Counted from the stretch's first letter, positions 44,736-53,614 are shown. The stretch is 64,000 nt of DNA from an uncultured Psychroserpens sp. (GCA_947489585.1 CANLEE010000006.1:207871-271870), one strand, 5' to 3'. The notes: generated by a model from the sequence alone, not told the origin. Program-made: numbers and translations.

Positions 44736-45353
44736 TTACTTATTTAAATAATGTTGAAATTTTTCAGAAAATATACCAACGTGGTAACCATCAACCAATG
44801 CATGATTAGCATATATTGCTACATTCATTTCTAATGTATCATTCGTTTTATTCATCTTGCTAAATGCCAATTTAGGCACAGAATCTAAAACTCCCGAAAC
44901 AGCTTCTTTATGCCCTGAAAAGTTAATCCAAGGTATTGCTGAACAATGTATGCAATCTAATTTATTTTCAGGAGGATAAAAATCATTGGTGTTTAATACT
45001 CGCGTCTTCTCTTTTTCTATATTATTAATAAACTCATAAATATCTGGACTATAATGTATATAAGATAATGCAAATGTCATATCTGCTCTCATCAATGTAG
45101 CTGAAGCATGAATAACATCAAATTTAACAACATTATCATTTAAAATTCTCATTTTTAGGGCATCAATATCATTTATTGCCTTCATACAATCGTGCAAATA
45201 TTTTGCAAAAAAGCTTATTCTAAGCTTTTTTGCAGAAGCATATGCATTACTTACATCAAAAGGTATAGTCATACCAAAATATGGGTCAGCAAATGATTTA
45301 AAATGCTCAAATTGCTGTTTCCTATTCCATGTATTAATATCAATGACTTCCAC
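44736..45353 (-). CDS. chloramphenicol acetyltransferase-like protein
   Basis: A 205-residue protein of the CAT fold, starting at GTG (45353), which overlaps the HAD gene stop by one base. The catalytic histidine motif near the C-terminus is ANHALVDGYHVG (H184, D188), the HxxxDG pattern of CAT enzymes. Upstream are the family blocks FADPYFGMTIPFDVSNAY and the WINFSGH segment near residue 138. True CATs acetylate chloramphenicol with acetyl-CoA. Its place inside a Kdo/LPS gene run suggests a different, sugar or amine acceptor; that is inference. Resistance should not be assumed from the fold. Confidence 0.8.
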   Translation of the reverse strand: MEVIDINTWNRKQQFEHFKSFADPYFGMTIPFDVSNAYASAKKLRISFFAKYLHDCMKAINDIDALKMRILNDNVVKFDVIHASATLMRADMTFALSYIHYSPDIYEFINNIEKEKTRVLNTNDFYPPENKLDCIHCSAIPWINFSGHKEAVSGVLDSVPKLAFSKMNKTNDTLEMNVAIYANHALVDGYHVGIFSEKFQHYLNK

Positions 45354-46057
45354 TATAATAATATCGTTTTTAATTCTGATAAAGTTGATATGGTTTGATA
45401 TGCTTTTTCTTGGGTATCATTCTCATTAATTTGCTCATGTAACCAAGTTGTATGAAATGGAACATGTATAGCTTCAGCACCAATATTCACTAATGGCAAA
45501 ATATCTGATTTCAGTGAATTTCCTACCATCAAAAACTCAGATGGCCTGATGTCTAAATGCTCTAATAACTTTGAATAATTAGTATCTTGTTTATCACTCA
45601 AAACTTCGATATGATGAAAATATGATGTTAAATTAGATTTTTCTAATTTTCGTTCCTGATCCAATAAATCCCCTTTAGTTGCTAGAATTAAACGATAGGA
45701 TTTAGATAACGTTTTCAAGGTGTCTTCTACACCATCTAATAACTCAACAGGCTTATTGAGCATGTCTTTACCAATATCAAGGATTTTACCAATTGTTTCA
45801 TTTGAAATGGTATTATTGGATAATTCAAGTGCCATTTCAACCATAGATAAAACAAACCCTTTTACACCGTAGCCATACAGTGGAAGGTTTTCCATTTCCT
45901 TTTTGAAGAGTTCTTGATCTATTTTATTTGCCGTTTCATAAGGTGCCAATAATTTGGCAAATTCTAACTCGGCATCACGAAAATAGGTTTCATTGACCCA
46001 AAGTGTATCATCTGCATCAAATCCGATGACTTTGATATGTTGATAGTTAGCATTCAT
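45353..46057 (-). CDS. HAD-superfamily hydrolase (subfamily I phosphatase)
   Basis: A 234-residue HAD phosphatase. Motif I is GFDADDTLW with the nucleophile D14 and acid/base D16, motif II is the ILATKGD segment (catalytic T near residue 126), and motif IV is the VGNSLKSDI block (D near residue 198). A helical cap (residues about 25-105) marks subfamily I. It directly follows kdsB with no gap and overlaps the CAT-like gene by one base. A phosphatase in the Kdo or nucleotide-sugar context is possible, but KdsC proteins lack this cap, so it is not KdsC. Confidence 0.88.
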   Translation of the reverse strand: MNANYQHIKVIGFDADDTLWVNETYFRDAELEFAKLLAPYETANKIDQELFKKEMENLPLYGYGVKGFVLSMVEMALELSNNTISNETIGKILDIGKDMLNKPVELLDGVEDTLKTLSKSYRLILATKGDLLDQERKLEKSNLTSYFHHIEVLSDKQDTNYSKLLEHLDIRPSEFLMVGNSLKSDILPLVNIGAEAIHVPFHTTWLHEQINENDTQEKAYQTISTLSELKTILL

Positions 46058-46786
46058 TTATTTCCAGAGTTTTTTAGCGCGCTCTAAATCTTCAGGTGTA
46101 TCAATTTCTACGCCTTCTACAGTAGTTTCTACCATTTTAATACGCTTACCGTATTCCAAATATCTAATACACTCTATTTTTTCGGTAGCTTCTATAAATT
46201 GCATTGGAAGGTTATAAAAATCTAACAAGGCCTGTTTTCTGAAGGCATAAATCCCTTTGTGTTTAAAATATCGAGCTCCAACGTCTTTATCTCTAGGAAA
46301 AGGAATTGGGCTTCTAGAAAAATACAACGCAAAATTATTTTGATCTACAATGACCTTTACTGTATTTGGGTTGCTAATTTCATCCCAGTCATGGATTTCG
46401 ACCATTAAAGAAGCTAAATCAATAATTTTATCTTGGTCATCTTTAAAAACCTCTAATACTTTTTCTAAACTTTCACGCTCAGTAAAAGGTTCATCCCCTT
46501 GAACATTAACAACGATATCAACATCTAAGTCTGCTACAGCTTCAGCAATGCGATCGCTACCAGATTCGTGCTCTTTTTTACTCATGATAGCTTTACCTCC
46601 ATTAGTAACAATCTCGTCAAAAATTACTGCACTATCAGTAACTACATAAACATCATCAAATAAATTTGTTGCAACTGTAGCTTCATATGTTCTTAGAATT
46701 ACCGTTTTACCAGCAAGGTTTTGCATAAGTTTTCCTGGAAAACGGGACGCACTATAACGTGCAGGAATCATTGATATAATCTTCAT
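46058..46786 (-). CDS. kdsB: 3-deoxy-manno-octulosonate cytidylyltransferase (CMP-Kdo synthetase)
   Basis: A 242-residue protein of the usual KdsB length. It activates Kdo, or 8-amino-Kdo where kdnA and kdnB exist, with CTP for transfer to lipid A. Visible motifs: the CTP-binding loop [14 protein letters not shown] at the N-terminus, [42 protein letters not shown] and [11 protein letters not shown] at the C-terminus. It is preceded by a consensus promoter and followed immediately by the HAD gene, so it may start the downstream five-gene transcript. Confidence 0.95.
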   Translation of the reverse strand: MKIISMIPARYSASRFPGKLMQNLAGKTVILRTYEATVATNLFDDVYVVTDSAVIFDEIVTNGGKAIMSKKEHESGSDRIAEAVADLDVDIVVNVQGDEPFTERESLEKVLEVFKDDQDKIIDLASLMVEIHDWDEISNPNTVKVIVDQNNFALYFSRSPIPFPRDKDVGARYFKHKGIYAFRKQALLDFYNLPMQFIEATEKIECIRYLEYGKRIKMVETTVEGVEIDTPEDLERAKKLWK

Positions 46787-46808
46787 TTGATCAAAATAAC
46801 TTGAATAT

Positions 46809-46838
46809 CAAAAGTATAACTTTTTAAAATAAATTCAA
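46809..46838 (-). promoter_or_regulatory. promoter of kdsB
   Basis: On the minus strand TTG (plus 46836-46838), a 19-base spacer and TACTTTTG (plus 46809-46816) exactly fit TTG-N19-TAnnTTTG. It lies 22 bases before the kdsB ATG and overlaps the end of the DUF4126 gene. Confidence 0.8.
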
Positions 46839-47401
46839 GACTTACTTCTTTTAATCTTTTTATAAACTTTAAAAACGAGATATAAAATAATAAGAACAAA
46901 AATAAAGGCAAGAATAGGGATAAACAAAGACACTATTGACATCACTATTGATGTACCAGTTTCAATTGTTGAGACTAAAGGGTTAGCTATACCTCCCGCT
47001 GTGGTCGTAGAAACGAGTCGAGTTGCTCCAGAACTCCCTGCAATAGCAGCAGCTGTTCCGCCACCAGCTATAATAGCTAAGGCCCAAGTTATTGCTGGAC
47101 TCATATCGGCAACTGTAGATACCATTACTGCAGTACCTGCTATTGTTGCCAATGGGATTGCAATTGAATCAAGTAGGTTATCTACATATGGAATATAATA
47201 ACCAAAAATCTCGACCACAGTTGCAACACCTAAAGTTATAACAGCAGTTAAGCTTCCAATCCATTGCCAAGAATCGTTCAGTTCCCAGAGATTAAAATAA
47301 GCAGCTAGGCTTAATGCAAATAATGGAACGAATACTCTAAAACCAACTGATGCCGATAAACCTATACCCAAAAAAATACTTATAATGGTTTCTATAGTCA
47401 T
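46835..47401 (-). CDS. DUF4126 family membrane protein
   Basis: A 188-residue membrane protein with about five helices. The family features are GLSASVGFRVFVPLFALSLA near the start, then a long glycine- and alanine-rich middle (WALAIIAGGGTAAAIAGSSG) and a basic C-terminal end (KVYKKIKRSKS). DUF4126 proteins have no known function; conserved glycine-rich helices hint at a transporter or channel-like fold. It lies between the helicase and kdsB genes on the minus strand, with a gap of nine bases to the helicase stop. Confidence 0.88.
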   Translation of the reverse strand: MTIETIISIFLGIGLSASVGFRVFVPLFALSLAAYFNLWELNDSWQWIGSLTAVITLGVATVVEIFGYYIPYVDNLLDSIAIPLATIAGTAVMVSTVADMSPAITWALAIIAGGGTAAAIAGSSGATRLVSTTTAGGIANPLVSTIETGTSIVMSIVSLFIPILAFIFVLIILYLVFKVYKKIKRSKS

Positions 47402-47410
47402 ACTAATTTA

Positions 47411-48838
47411 TTAATCCTCTTCAAAAAATTCATCTTTGAAACCAATAAGGTACAATTTTTCCTTGGCTCTGGTTGCAGCTGTATACAACCAACGCATATA
47501 ATCTCTATCGATACCATTTGGCAAATAAGGTTGTTCTACAAAAATGGTGTTCCATTGTCCTCCTTGAGATTTATGACAAGTAATTGCATAAGAAAACTTG
47601 ACTTGCAAGGCATTGAAGTGTTTGTTGCCTTTAATTTTTAAGAATTTTTTATAATTGGACGTTTCATCTTCATAATCTTTTTGAACTTCTTGATACAATC
47701 GGTTACTATCTTCATAAGTCAATGAAGGTGTTTCAGCTTCAATAGTATCTAATAATAAAACGGTTTCAAAAGGTCGCATTTTTGGATAGTCTACCATTTG
47801 AACTTTGACTTCGGCGAAGCGAAAATCATAAATGGTTTGGATAGAAAAAATTTCTAACACCTGAATGATATCGCCATTAGCTATAAAACCTGCCTCAGTT
47901 GTTGGTTTAATCCAGAAATAATTATTTTTCACAACCATTAAAAAATCACCAACGGTTAATTCATTTTCATTGAATAAAATTCTATTTCGAATTTGCTGAT
48001 TATATAAATTAGCACGCTTATTACTTCTAACAATTATCGCAGTGTCTTCATGACCGTGTTCGCTATAGGAATCATTGATGGCATCCATAATTTCATGACC
48101 GTCAATTAATCTTATAATATCCGTAAAGCCATGAAGGTTAAATTTAAAAGACTCATAAAATTCATTTTCAATAACTTCTCTGATACGAGTCGCATTAATT
48201 AAAATGCCTGAATCTTGATTTTGTCGTACAACTTCATCGAGTTCTATTGAAGTCACATTCTTATTATAATTTAAATCAAGTTTATCTTGATTTAGCGCAG
48301 GTGAAAATTCAGATTTAACAGGAGGTAATTGTGCCTTGTCACCAATTAGTAAGAGCTTGCATTTATGTCCAGAATATACAAACTGCATCAAATCATCCAA
48401 TAATGATGTACTCTCAAAGTTTTTAGAATCTGCAGGAGTATCAGGAATCATAGAAGCTTCATCGACAATAAATATAGTGTTGCGGTGCTTATTTGGTTGC
48501 ATTACAAATTTGACACCTCCGCCTCTATCTTTCTTCGGAAAATAGATTTTTTTATGTATTGTAAATGCTTCTTTTTTTGAATAATTTGAGATGACCTTTG
48601 CTGCTCTACCAGTAGGAGCCATTAAAACTGCACTTTTTTTTGTTTCCCATAAGTTAGAAACTAATGTCCCAATAATACTTGTCTTTCCTGTACCAGCAAA
48701 TCCTTTCAAAAGGTATAATGTGTTTGGAGAATCATCAAATACAAATTGTGCTAATTGCTCTAAAGCAATCATTTGCTTGGTTGTAGGAGCAAATGGAAAT
48801 TTTTTAATAAGCAGCTTGTAAAAATCTGATGATGTCAT
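47411..48838 (-). CDS. RecD-like superfamily 1 DNA helicase
   Basis: The ATG at 48838 is preferred over the upstream GTG at 48850 (475 residues). This is an SF1B, RecD2/Dda-type helicase: Walker A in LLKGFAGTGKTSIIGT, motif Ia in MAPTGRAAKVI, Walker B in IFIVDEASMI, motif III LLIGDKAQLPPVKS, and the C-terminal motifs V and VI in ITCHKSQGGQWNTIFVEQ and LYTAATRAKEKLYLIG. No recB or recC partner is near. Such stand-alone helicases act in DNA repair and replication-fork processing. It is the first gene of the minus-strand run. Confidence 0.93.
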   Translation of the reverse strand: MTSSDFYKLLIKKFPFAPTTKQMIALEQLAQFVFDDSPNTLYLLKGFAGTGKTSIIGTLVSNLWETKKSAVLMAPTGRAAKVISNYSKKEAFTIHKKIYFPKKDRGGGVKFVMQPNKHRNTIFIVDEASMIPDTPADSKNFESTSLLDDLMQFVYSGHKCKLLLIGDKAQLPPVKSEFSPALNQDKLDLNYNKNVTSIELDEVVRQNQDSGILINATRIREVIENEFYESFKFNLHGFTDIIRLIDGHEIMDAINDSYSEHGHEDTAIIVRSNKRANLYNQQIRNRILFNENELTVGDFLMVVKNNYFWIKPTTEAGFIANGDIIQVLEIFSIQTIYDFRFAEVKVQMVDYPKMRPFETVLLLDTIEAETPSLTYEDSNRLYQEVQKDYEDETSNYKKFLKIKGNKHFNALQVKFSYAITCHKSQGGQWNTIFVEQPYLPNGIDRDYMRWLYTAATRAKEKLYLIGFKDEFFEED

Positions 48839-49002
48839 ATAATAGAGCACAAAAGCAATTGAAAATGCAATATAACATTTAATGAGTAAACGTTTTTATG
48901 GGTTTACATCTCAAATTTTGTTATAGAATATGAAAGTAATTTTATATCTTTCACCTTTGATTGATTTTTGTCTACAATATTTTAACGAATAAAAAAAAAT
49001 TG

Positions 49003-49010
49003 TAGATTTG
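49003..49010 (+). promoter_or_regulatory. -7 element upstream of the conserved membrane protein
   Basis: TAGATTTG fits TAnnTTTG and lies 33 bases before the ATG at 49044. No TTG is found at the usual distance. Confidence 0.45.
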
Positions 49011-49043
49011 CGTAACTCCTTAACAAAATAAAAAAAACTAACT

Positions 49044-49781
49044 ATGTTAACAATAATTCTTGTAGTTGTCGGCCTTATTTTACTAACCATTGGTATTGTT
49101 TGGTTAATTGATAAGTTTGTGCCTAAAAAATTAAAACCGATACTTAATATTGTATTATGGGCTTTGATTTTCTTTTTAGGTTATCTTACTTTCATGTCTG
49201 TGTATGGCGAAATTCAATTTAATAAAATTAAAGATGAGCGTTATAGAACGGTCATTACTAAATTGAAAGATATTAGAGATGCGCAATTAGCACATAGAAC
49301 TGTGAAAAAAGACTTTGCTGGAAACTTTGATAATTTAGTCAAGTTTATAGATACTGCACAATTTACAATTACACAGCGTAGAGATTCTACAATTATTGAT
49401 GAAGAATTGACAAAACGTTTTGGTGGTGTAGAAACTACAAAGGATATTGTAATTATTGACACATTAGGATTTGTTCCTGTAAAAGATTCTCTTTTTGGAG
49501 CTGATACACGTTACAAGACTATGATGAATCTTCCAGAAGGGATTGGACCTCCAGGTTCAAAATTTGTTCTCAAAGCAGGAAAATTAGATGAAAGTGGTAT
49601 TGCTGTTTTTGAAGCTTATGTTGATAAATCTGTCATTTTACACGATCAGGAGAAAAACTTAGTTGCCAAAGAGCAGGAAGTCATGTCAGTAGATGGTGTT
49701 AATGGACCTCGTATTCAAGTAGGATCGATGACAGAAGCAGATACTGCTGGTAACTGGCCAAAAAACTTAAGCAAAGACTAA
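49044..49781 (+). CDS. conserved membrane-anchored protein of unknown function
   Basis: A 245-residue protein. Two N-terminal hydrophobic helices (residues about 2-25 and 33-53, LTIILVVVGLILLTIGIVWL and LNIVLWALIFFLGYLTFM) are followed by a soluble domain of about 190 residues that starts with a helix (RTVITKLKDIRDAQLAHRTV) and includes VPVKDSLFGADTRYKTM and IGPPGSKFVLKAG. The domain order is typical of a flavobacterial conserved protein found before DUF3822 and rsmD, but I cannot name a family. It is separated from the DUF3822 gene by one base, so it is in the same operon. Confidence 0.8.
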   Translation: MLTIILVVVGLILLTIGIVWLIDKFVPKKLKPILNIVLWALIFFLGYLTFMSVYGEIQFNKIKDERYRTVITKLKDIRDAQLAHRTVKKDFAGNFDNLVKFIDTAQFTITQRRDSTIIDEELTKRFGGVETTKDIVIIDTLGFVPVKDSLFGADTRYKTMMNLPEGIGPPGSKFVLKAGKLDESGIAVFEAYVDKSVILHDQEKNLVAKEQEVMSVDGVNGPRIQVGSMTEADTAGNWPKNLSKD

Positions 49782-49782
49782 A

Positions 49783-50595
49783 TTGAAACAAAATAGTATA
49801 AAAGCATTGTCCATTCAAATTCGTTTGAGTGGACTTTCTTTTTGCATTTTAAATCGTACTACACAAACGATTGAATGGTTAAAGCATATTCATTTAGATA
49901 AGAAAGCCACACCTTTTGAGCTCTTAAATGAATTAAAAACGGTTATTGATAATCACCATTCTCATTTTGAGCAAACTTTTGATATGGTAACCTGTATCTA
50001 TCAAAACGAATTGTCTTGCTTAGTGCCTAAAGATTTATTTAATGAAAATAACTTGGCAGATTATCTAAAGTTTAATGCTAAGATTTTAAAGACCGATTTT
50101 ATAAGTTTTGATGAACTATCCGCAAATGATAGTATAAATGTTTATGTTCCTCTAATTAATATTAATAATTATGTTTTTGACACCTTTGGAAGTTTTGAAT
50201 ATAAACACTCCTCCACTGTTCTCATTGATACACTGTTACAATTAGGATCAAAATATTCTGAAGAGAAAATGTACATCAATGTCAATGCAACGACATTTGA
50301 GATTGTATTTATAAAAGACCAACAGCTCATTTTCTATAATACATTTGAATATCAAAGTAAAGAAGATTTTATTTATTACATTTTATTTACAATAGAGCAG
50401 CTAAAACTCAATCCAGAAACGATTAAAGTCGTACTTTCTGGCACTATTGAGGAAGAAAATGATTGCTATACTATTTTATATAAATATATTCGGTTTGTAG
50501 ATTTTGCACATCCTAATCACACGTATATTTTGAATGAGGAAGACGCATCAAACTCTAAGCATAATGATTTCATTTTAATAAATAGTTTTAATTAA
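49783..50595 (+). CDS. DUF3822 family protein
   Basis: A 270-residue cytoplasmic protein starting with TTG at 49783, one base after the preceding stop; no nearby in-frame ATG fits. The sequence suggests an actin-like ATPase fold split into two lobes (SIQIRLSGLSFCILN; FDMVTCIYQNELSCLVP; VYVPLININNYVFDTFG; YINVNATTFEIVFIKDQQLIFYNTFEYQ), which is what DUF3822 members are predicted to have, but the ATP-binding residues are not obvious. The gene overlaps rsmD by one base and likely belongs to the same transcript. Confidence 0.85.
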   Translation: MKQNSIKALSIQIRLSGLSFCILNRTTQTIEWLKHIHLDKKATPFELLNELKTVIDNHHSHFEQTFDMVTCIYQNELSCLVPKDLFNENNLADYLKFNAKILKTDFISFDELSANDSINVYVPLININNYVFDTFGSFEYKHSSTVLIDTLLQLGSKYSEEKMYINVNATTFEIVFIKDQQLIFYNTFEYQSKEDFIYYILFTIEQLKLNPETIKVVLSGTIEEENDCYTILYKYIRFVDFAHPNHTYILNEEDASNSKHNDFILINSFN

Positions 50596-51128
50596 TGCGT
50601 ATTATTTCTGGACAATATAAAGGACGTCGAATTACAGCTCCAAAAAAGCTACCTGTTAGACCAACAACAGATATGGCTAAGGAATCACTGTTTAATATCC
50701 TTAACAATCAGTACTACTTTGATGATATTTCTGTGTTAGATTTATTCGCGGGTACTGGTAATATAAGCTATGAATTTGCTTCGAGAGGAACAGAACAAAT
50801 TACTGCTGTAGATGAAAATTTTGGTTGTATTAAATTTATCAATGAAACATCTGATAGCTTTGAAATGAATATTTCAACAATTAAAAGTGACGTTTTTAAA
50901 TTTTTAGAAAAGACACAACAGCAACACTCCATCATTTTTGCAGACCCTCCTTATGATTTTCCTACAGAAGAGTTTGCGAAAATCCCAAGTTTAGTTTTTC
51001 AGAACAAATTATTAGAAGATGATGGGTTATTAGTTGTTGAGCATTCAAAACACACCGATTTATCGCACTTAGACCACTACTCACACTCCAAAAGTTATGG
51101 TGGCAACATGTTTAGCTTTTTCAAGTAA
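50595..51128 (+). CDS. rsmD: 16S rRNA (guanine966-N2)-methyltransferase
   Basis: A 177-residue protein of the usual RsmD size. It methylates the N2 of G966 in 16S rRNA with S-adenosylmethionine. Visible features: the N-terminal RIISGQYKGRRITAP strand, RPTTDMAKESLFNIL, the SAM-binding loop VLDLFAGTGNISYEFASRG, the acidic end of the second strand AVDEN, and the catalytic DPPYDFP motif in IIFADPPY. It is the last gene of the operon that includes the DUF3822 gene, with a one-base overlap. Confidence 0.95.
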   Translation: MRIISGQYKGRRITAPKKLPVRPTTDMAKESLFNILNNQYYFDDISVLDLFAGTGNISYEFASRGTEQITAVDENFGCIKFINETSDSFEMNISTIKSDVFKFLEKTQQQHSIIFADPPYDFPTEEFAKIPSLVFQNKLLEDDGLLVVEHSKHTDLSHLDHYSHSKSYGGNMFSFFK

Positions 51129-51356
51129 ATCTACCTAGTTTCAATTTTAAGTATATCATCTCTAAAAGGATTAATAATTCTTGCGTTTTTTTGTAGTATA
51201 AATCCTAATAATATTTTTTAACTATATTATAGGTCTTCAAATCTGAGTGCAAACTCCTTTTAAACCTAAAGATCAACCTCCAATTTACAGTGTACTTCTT
51301 CTATATGGTTAATAATGGCTATTAAGCAATCAACATATTAACTTAAATCAATTATT

Positions 51357-52115
51357 ATGAAATTTTTTAAAAGAGGGTTACTGTTCCTTATTACAGCCGT
51401 ATTTGCAACGAATTTTGCAAATGCACAAGACGCACCAACGATGTTTGTAGTTCATACAGACAATGTCAAATTTGAAAAACTACCACAGTATGAACAAGCT
51501 GCCAAAAGTCTAAAAGACAATTGTGTTAAACATGAGATTGAAGGTTTAAATTGGACCGCTATAAGTATTGAAGATGGCAGGTATGTCTATGTCTCACCAA
51601 TTAAAAATATGGCCGACTTAGACAAAGACCCAATGGCGCCACTTTTTGAAAAAATGGGCGAAGAAGCTGCTGAAAAACTATTTGATGACATGAATCAATG
51701 TTATGATTCACATAGCAATGCAATTGTACATCATTCTCCAGAGTTGTCTTATATACCTGAAGGCTACAGTTCAGAAGGTAAAAACCATAGAGAGTATCAT
51801 TTTCTATACTATCCACCTAAACATGGAAAAGCAATGAAAGAGGCTATGGGGAAGGTTAAAGAATTGTTCAAATCTAAAGGAATTAAAAACGGCTATAATG
51901 TATATCATAGCGGATTTGGAAGCGAGGAAAGCTATTATATGGTATCAATTGCCGGAAAAGATGATGTTTCTATAGCAATGGGTGGCAAAGAGAATGACAA
52001 ACTCTTTGGTGATGATAAAGGACCTACATTTTTTAATGTTATTAAACTAACGTCTAAATATGATCAAGTTGAAGGTGATATTAGACCAGATTTAAGTTAC
52101 AACCCGTCTAATTAA
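51357..52115 (+). CDS. secreted protein with tandem duplicated domain, unknown function
   Basis: A 252-residue protein with a signal peptide (GLLFLITAVFATNFANAQ). The mature part seems to be two copies of a roughly 100-residue alpha/beta unit: residues about 25-135 and 145-252. Each starts with a beta strand (TMFVVHTDNVKF; YHFLYYPPKHG), has a helix with A-x-x-x-x-K-L, and ends with a similar tail (SPELSYIPE and RPDLSYNPS). The arrangement resembles tandem ferredoxin-like or ABM-type folds. No catalytic residues or ligand can be assigned. It is a single gene facing rnpB with a shared terminator. Confidence 0.75.
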   Translation: MKFFKRGLLFLITAVFATNFANAQDAPTMFVVHTDNVKFEKLPQYEQAAKSLKDNCVKHEIEGLNWTAISIEDGRYVYVSPIKNMADLDKDPMAPLFEKMGEEAAEKLFDDMNQCYDSHSNAIVHHSPELSYIPEGYSSEGKNHREYHFLYYPPKHGKAMKEAMGKVKELFKSKGIKNGYNVYHSGFGSEESYYMVSIAGKDDVSIAMGGKENDKLFGDDKGPTFFNVIKLTSKYDQVEGDIRPDLSYNPSN

Positions 52116-52129
52116 TTAATGAGAAAAGA

Positions 52130-52161
52130 AAAAACCCTTTACAATATGTAAAGGGTTTTTT
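52130..52161. terminator. bidirectional terminator between the secreted protein gene and rnpB
   Basis: AAAAACCCTTTAC (52131-52143) pairs with GTAAAGGGTTTTT (52149-52161), with a T tail on both strands. It ends both converging transcripts. Confidence 0.85.
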
Positions 52162-52168
52162 TATACAT

Positions 52169-52481
52169 AAGCAAATCTATAAGCCGAATCCTGTATTAAT
52201 GCTTTAAAAGCATTAACCCTTATCATTTATCTACGTTTACTGTTGCCAGCAAACTTTAGCTGCCTACCCTCTAGCATCGCGCGTGTACGCTCAAGCACTA
52301 GTTTACATGACATTGCACCACATAGAGTTTACCTGGTTTCACTACAGCTTAACCTGTACATTCTTTCTGTTGCACTTTTCCTCACCTCTCGATGGATGGC
52401 TGTTAGCCACTATGATTACACTATGGTGTTCGGACTTTCCTCCATCCTAATACATCAGGACAGCGATAAGGCGATTTACTT
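52169..52481 (-). ncRNA. rnpB: RNase P RNA component, bacterial class A
   Basis: On the minus strand the RNA begins AAGTAAATC and ends GATTTGCTT, which pair as helix P1. The conserved P4 strands are GAGGAAAGTCCGAAC near the 5' end and ACAGGATTCGGCTTAT near the 3' end. In between, the AGTGCAACAGAAAG segment and GAGGGTAGGCAGC are recognisable core elements. It forms the catalytic part of RNase P, which matures tRNA 5' ends. The length of about 313 nt is normal. A terminator lies directly 3' of it. The ends are set by P1 pairing and may be off by a few bases. Confidence 0.93.
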
Positions 52482-52561
52482 GTTGGCAAAGTTATGATTA
52501 ATAACTTGTTAAACGTATACGAAAACAGTATTTTTACTTGCACTTAGCAAAATCATTTACA

Positions 52562-53488
52562 ATGAAAAAACTTACAACTTTATTAGCTCTAGTCTTATTA
52601 ATTTCTACTTCTACATATGCTCAAATGGGAATGAAGAAATTAATGGAAGAATCAAAGGAAATTAAAGAGAGAATACTGTTAGTAGTTTTGCAAGATGACG
52701 AAATTGAAAATTTTGAACAATTTAATACGACATTAAAAAGCGTTATTGATAACAACTGGGTATTACATGAAGATTACAAATTTATTTCTAGAGAAGAATT
52801 AAAAACACTAAGAAAAAACAAAAAAGAAGCTAAAAATCATGCTTATCTTATGTATAGTTCATATGCTGTTGTAAATAATTTCCCCGAAAGTTCATTTAGA
52901 ATAGGACTTCTTGATAAAAAGATATGTACCCATTTCCAAATGATAGATTCAGATGAAGATACATTTAATACAGTAGATATTTTATTTACCATACAAAGAT
53001 TACAAGAAATCGTCACAGGTCTGGCCGACTATAAAAAAATGTCTAAAAGTGATTTTAAGAATATTTCAAAAAAGCAAGCTGAGCAAGTACAAGCAATAAA
53101 AGGCAAAACATTATTAATTGATGAGGATATCGTAAACGATAAAACGCGTAAACTCTTAGAATCTAAATACAAGTATGCGTATAAAATTGTTTCTAAAAAA
53201 GAAATAGACAATGCAATAGCAAAGAAAGAAAAGGACGTTGCTTTTACAAAAGCTATAATTCAAGCGAGTGCTCCGACTAGGTCAAACAAAAGAAACACTC
53301 TTGGCGGCGAAGCGATCACTGTAAGAAACAGTAGTTCTATAACTGCAATAATACATTCAATTTATGATGCTGAAACTGGTAATGCAATCTATGCATTTAA
53401 TATGCCAAAATCCAAAGTAGTTTTAGGAGGAATTAATTCTAAAATGAATCACAAAGATTTTGAAGAGCTTATTGATGCTTTAGATTAA
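52562..53488 (+). CDS. secreted protein of unknown function
   Basis: The start is taken as the ATG at 52562, which begins a signal peptide (LTTLLALVLLISTSTYAQ); an in-frame TTG lies at 52538. The protein is about 308 residues, rich in K, E and N. The N-terminal part has KELMEESKEIKERILLVVL and the middle a conserved-looking FQMIDSDEDTFNTVDILFTIQRLQ, then a helical stretch rich in lysine (KKQAEQVQAIKGKTLLID) and the C-terminal SSITAIIHSIYDAETGNAIYAFN. I do not recognise the family. It lies alone between rnpB and dnaX. Confidence 0.75.
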   Translation: MKKLTTLLALVLLISTSTYAQMGMKKLMEESKEIKERILLVVLQDDEIENFEQFNTTLKSVIDNNWVLHEDYKFISREELKTLRKNKKEAKNHAYLMYSSYAVVNNFPESSFRIGLLDKKICTHFQMIDSDEDTFNTVDILFTIQRLQEIVTGLADYKKMSKSDFKNISKKQAEQVQAIKGKTLLIDEDIVNDKTRKLLESKYKYAYKIVSKKEIDNAIAKKEKDVAFTKAIIQASAPTRSNKRNTLGGEAITVRNSSSITAIIHSIYDAETGNAIYAFNMPKSKVVLGGINSKMNHKDFEELIDALD

Positions 53489-53504
53489 TACTATTAGCTC
53501 CAAT

Positions 53505-53532
53505 AAAAAGAGGCTCATATATCTCTTTTTTT
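53505..53532 (+). terminator. weak terminator after the secreted protein gene
   Basis: AAAAAGAG (53505-53512) can pair with CTCTTTTT (53523-53530) across a 10-base loop and is followed by T. The stem is short and AT-rich. Confidence 0.4.
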
Positions 53533-53567
53533 GTTAATAACTAATTCTAAAATGAATGTAGATTTTT

Positions 53568-53596
53568 CTGTTTTATAAGCTGAATTTTTAACTTTG
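53568..53596 (+). promoter_or_regulatory. putative dnaX promoter
   Basis: CTG (53568-53570), an 18-base spacer and TAACTTTG (53589-53596) are close to TTG-N19-TAnnTTTG. The dnaX ATG is 18 bases downstream. Confidence 0.55.
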
Positions 53597-53614
53597 TTAA
53601 CCTAAGTTTTTTCA

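Noticed and set aside
44736..45353. Chloramphenicol resistance gene
   Set aside because: Only the fold and catalytic motif are seen; the chromosomal envelope-gene context gives no support for drug resistance.
45353..46057. HAD phosphatase as KdsC
   Set aside because: It has a subfamily I cap domain and 234 residues; KdsC proteins are shorter and capless.
52243..52497. Plus-strand open frame of 84 codons
   Set aside because: It lies entirely within the reverse complement of RNase P RNA and has no coding features.
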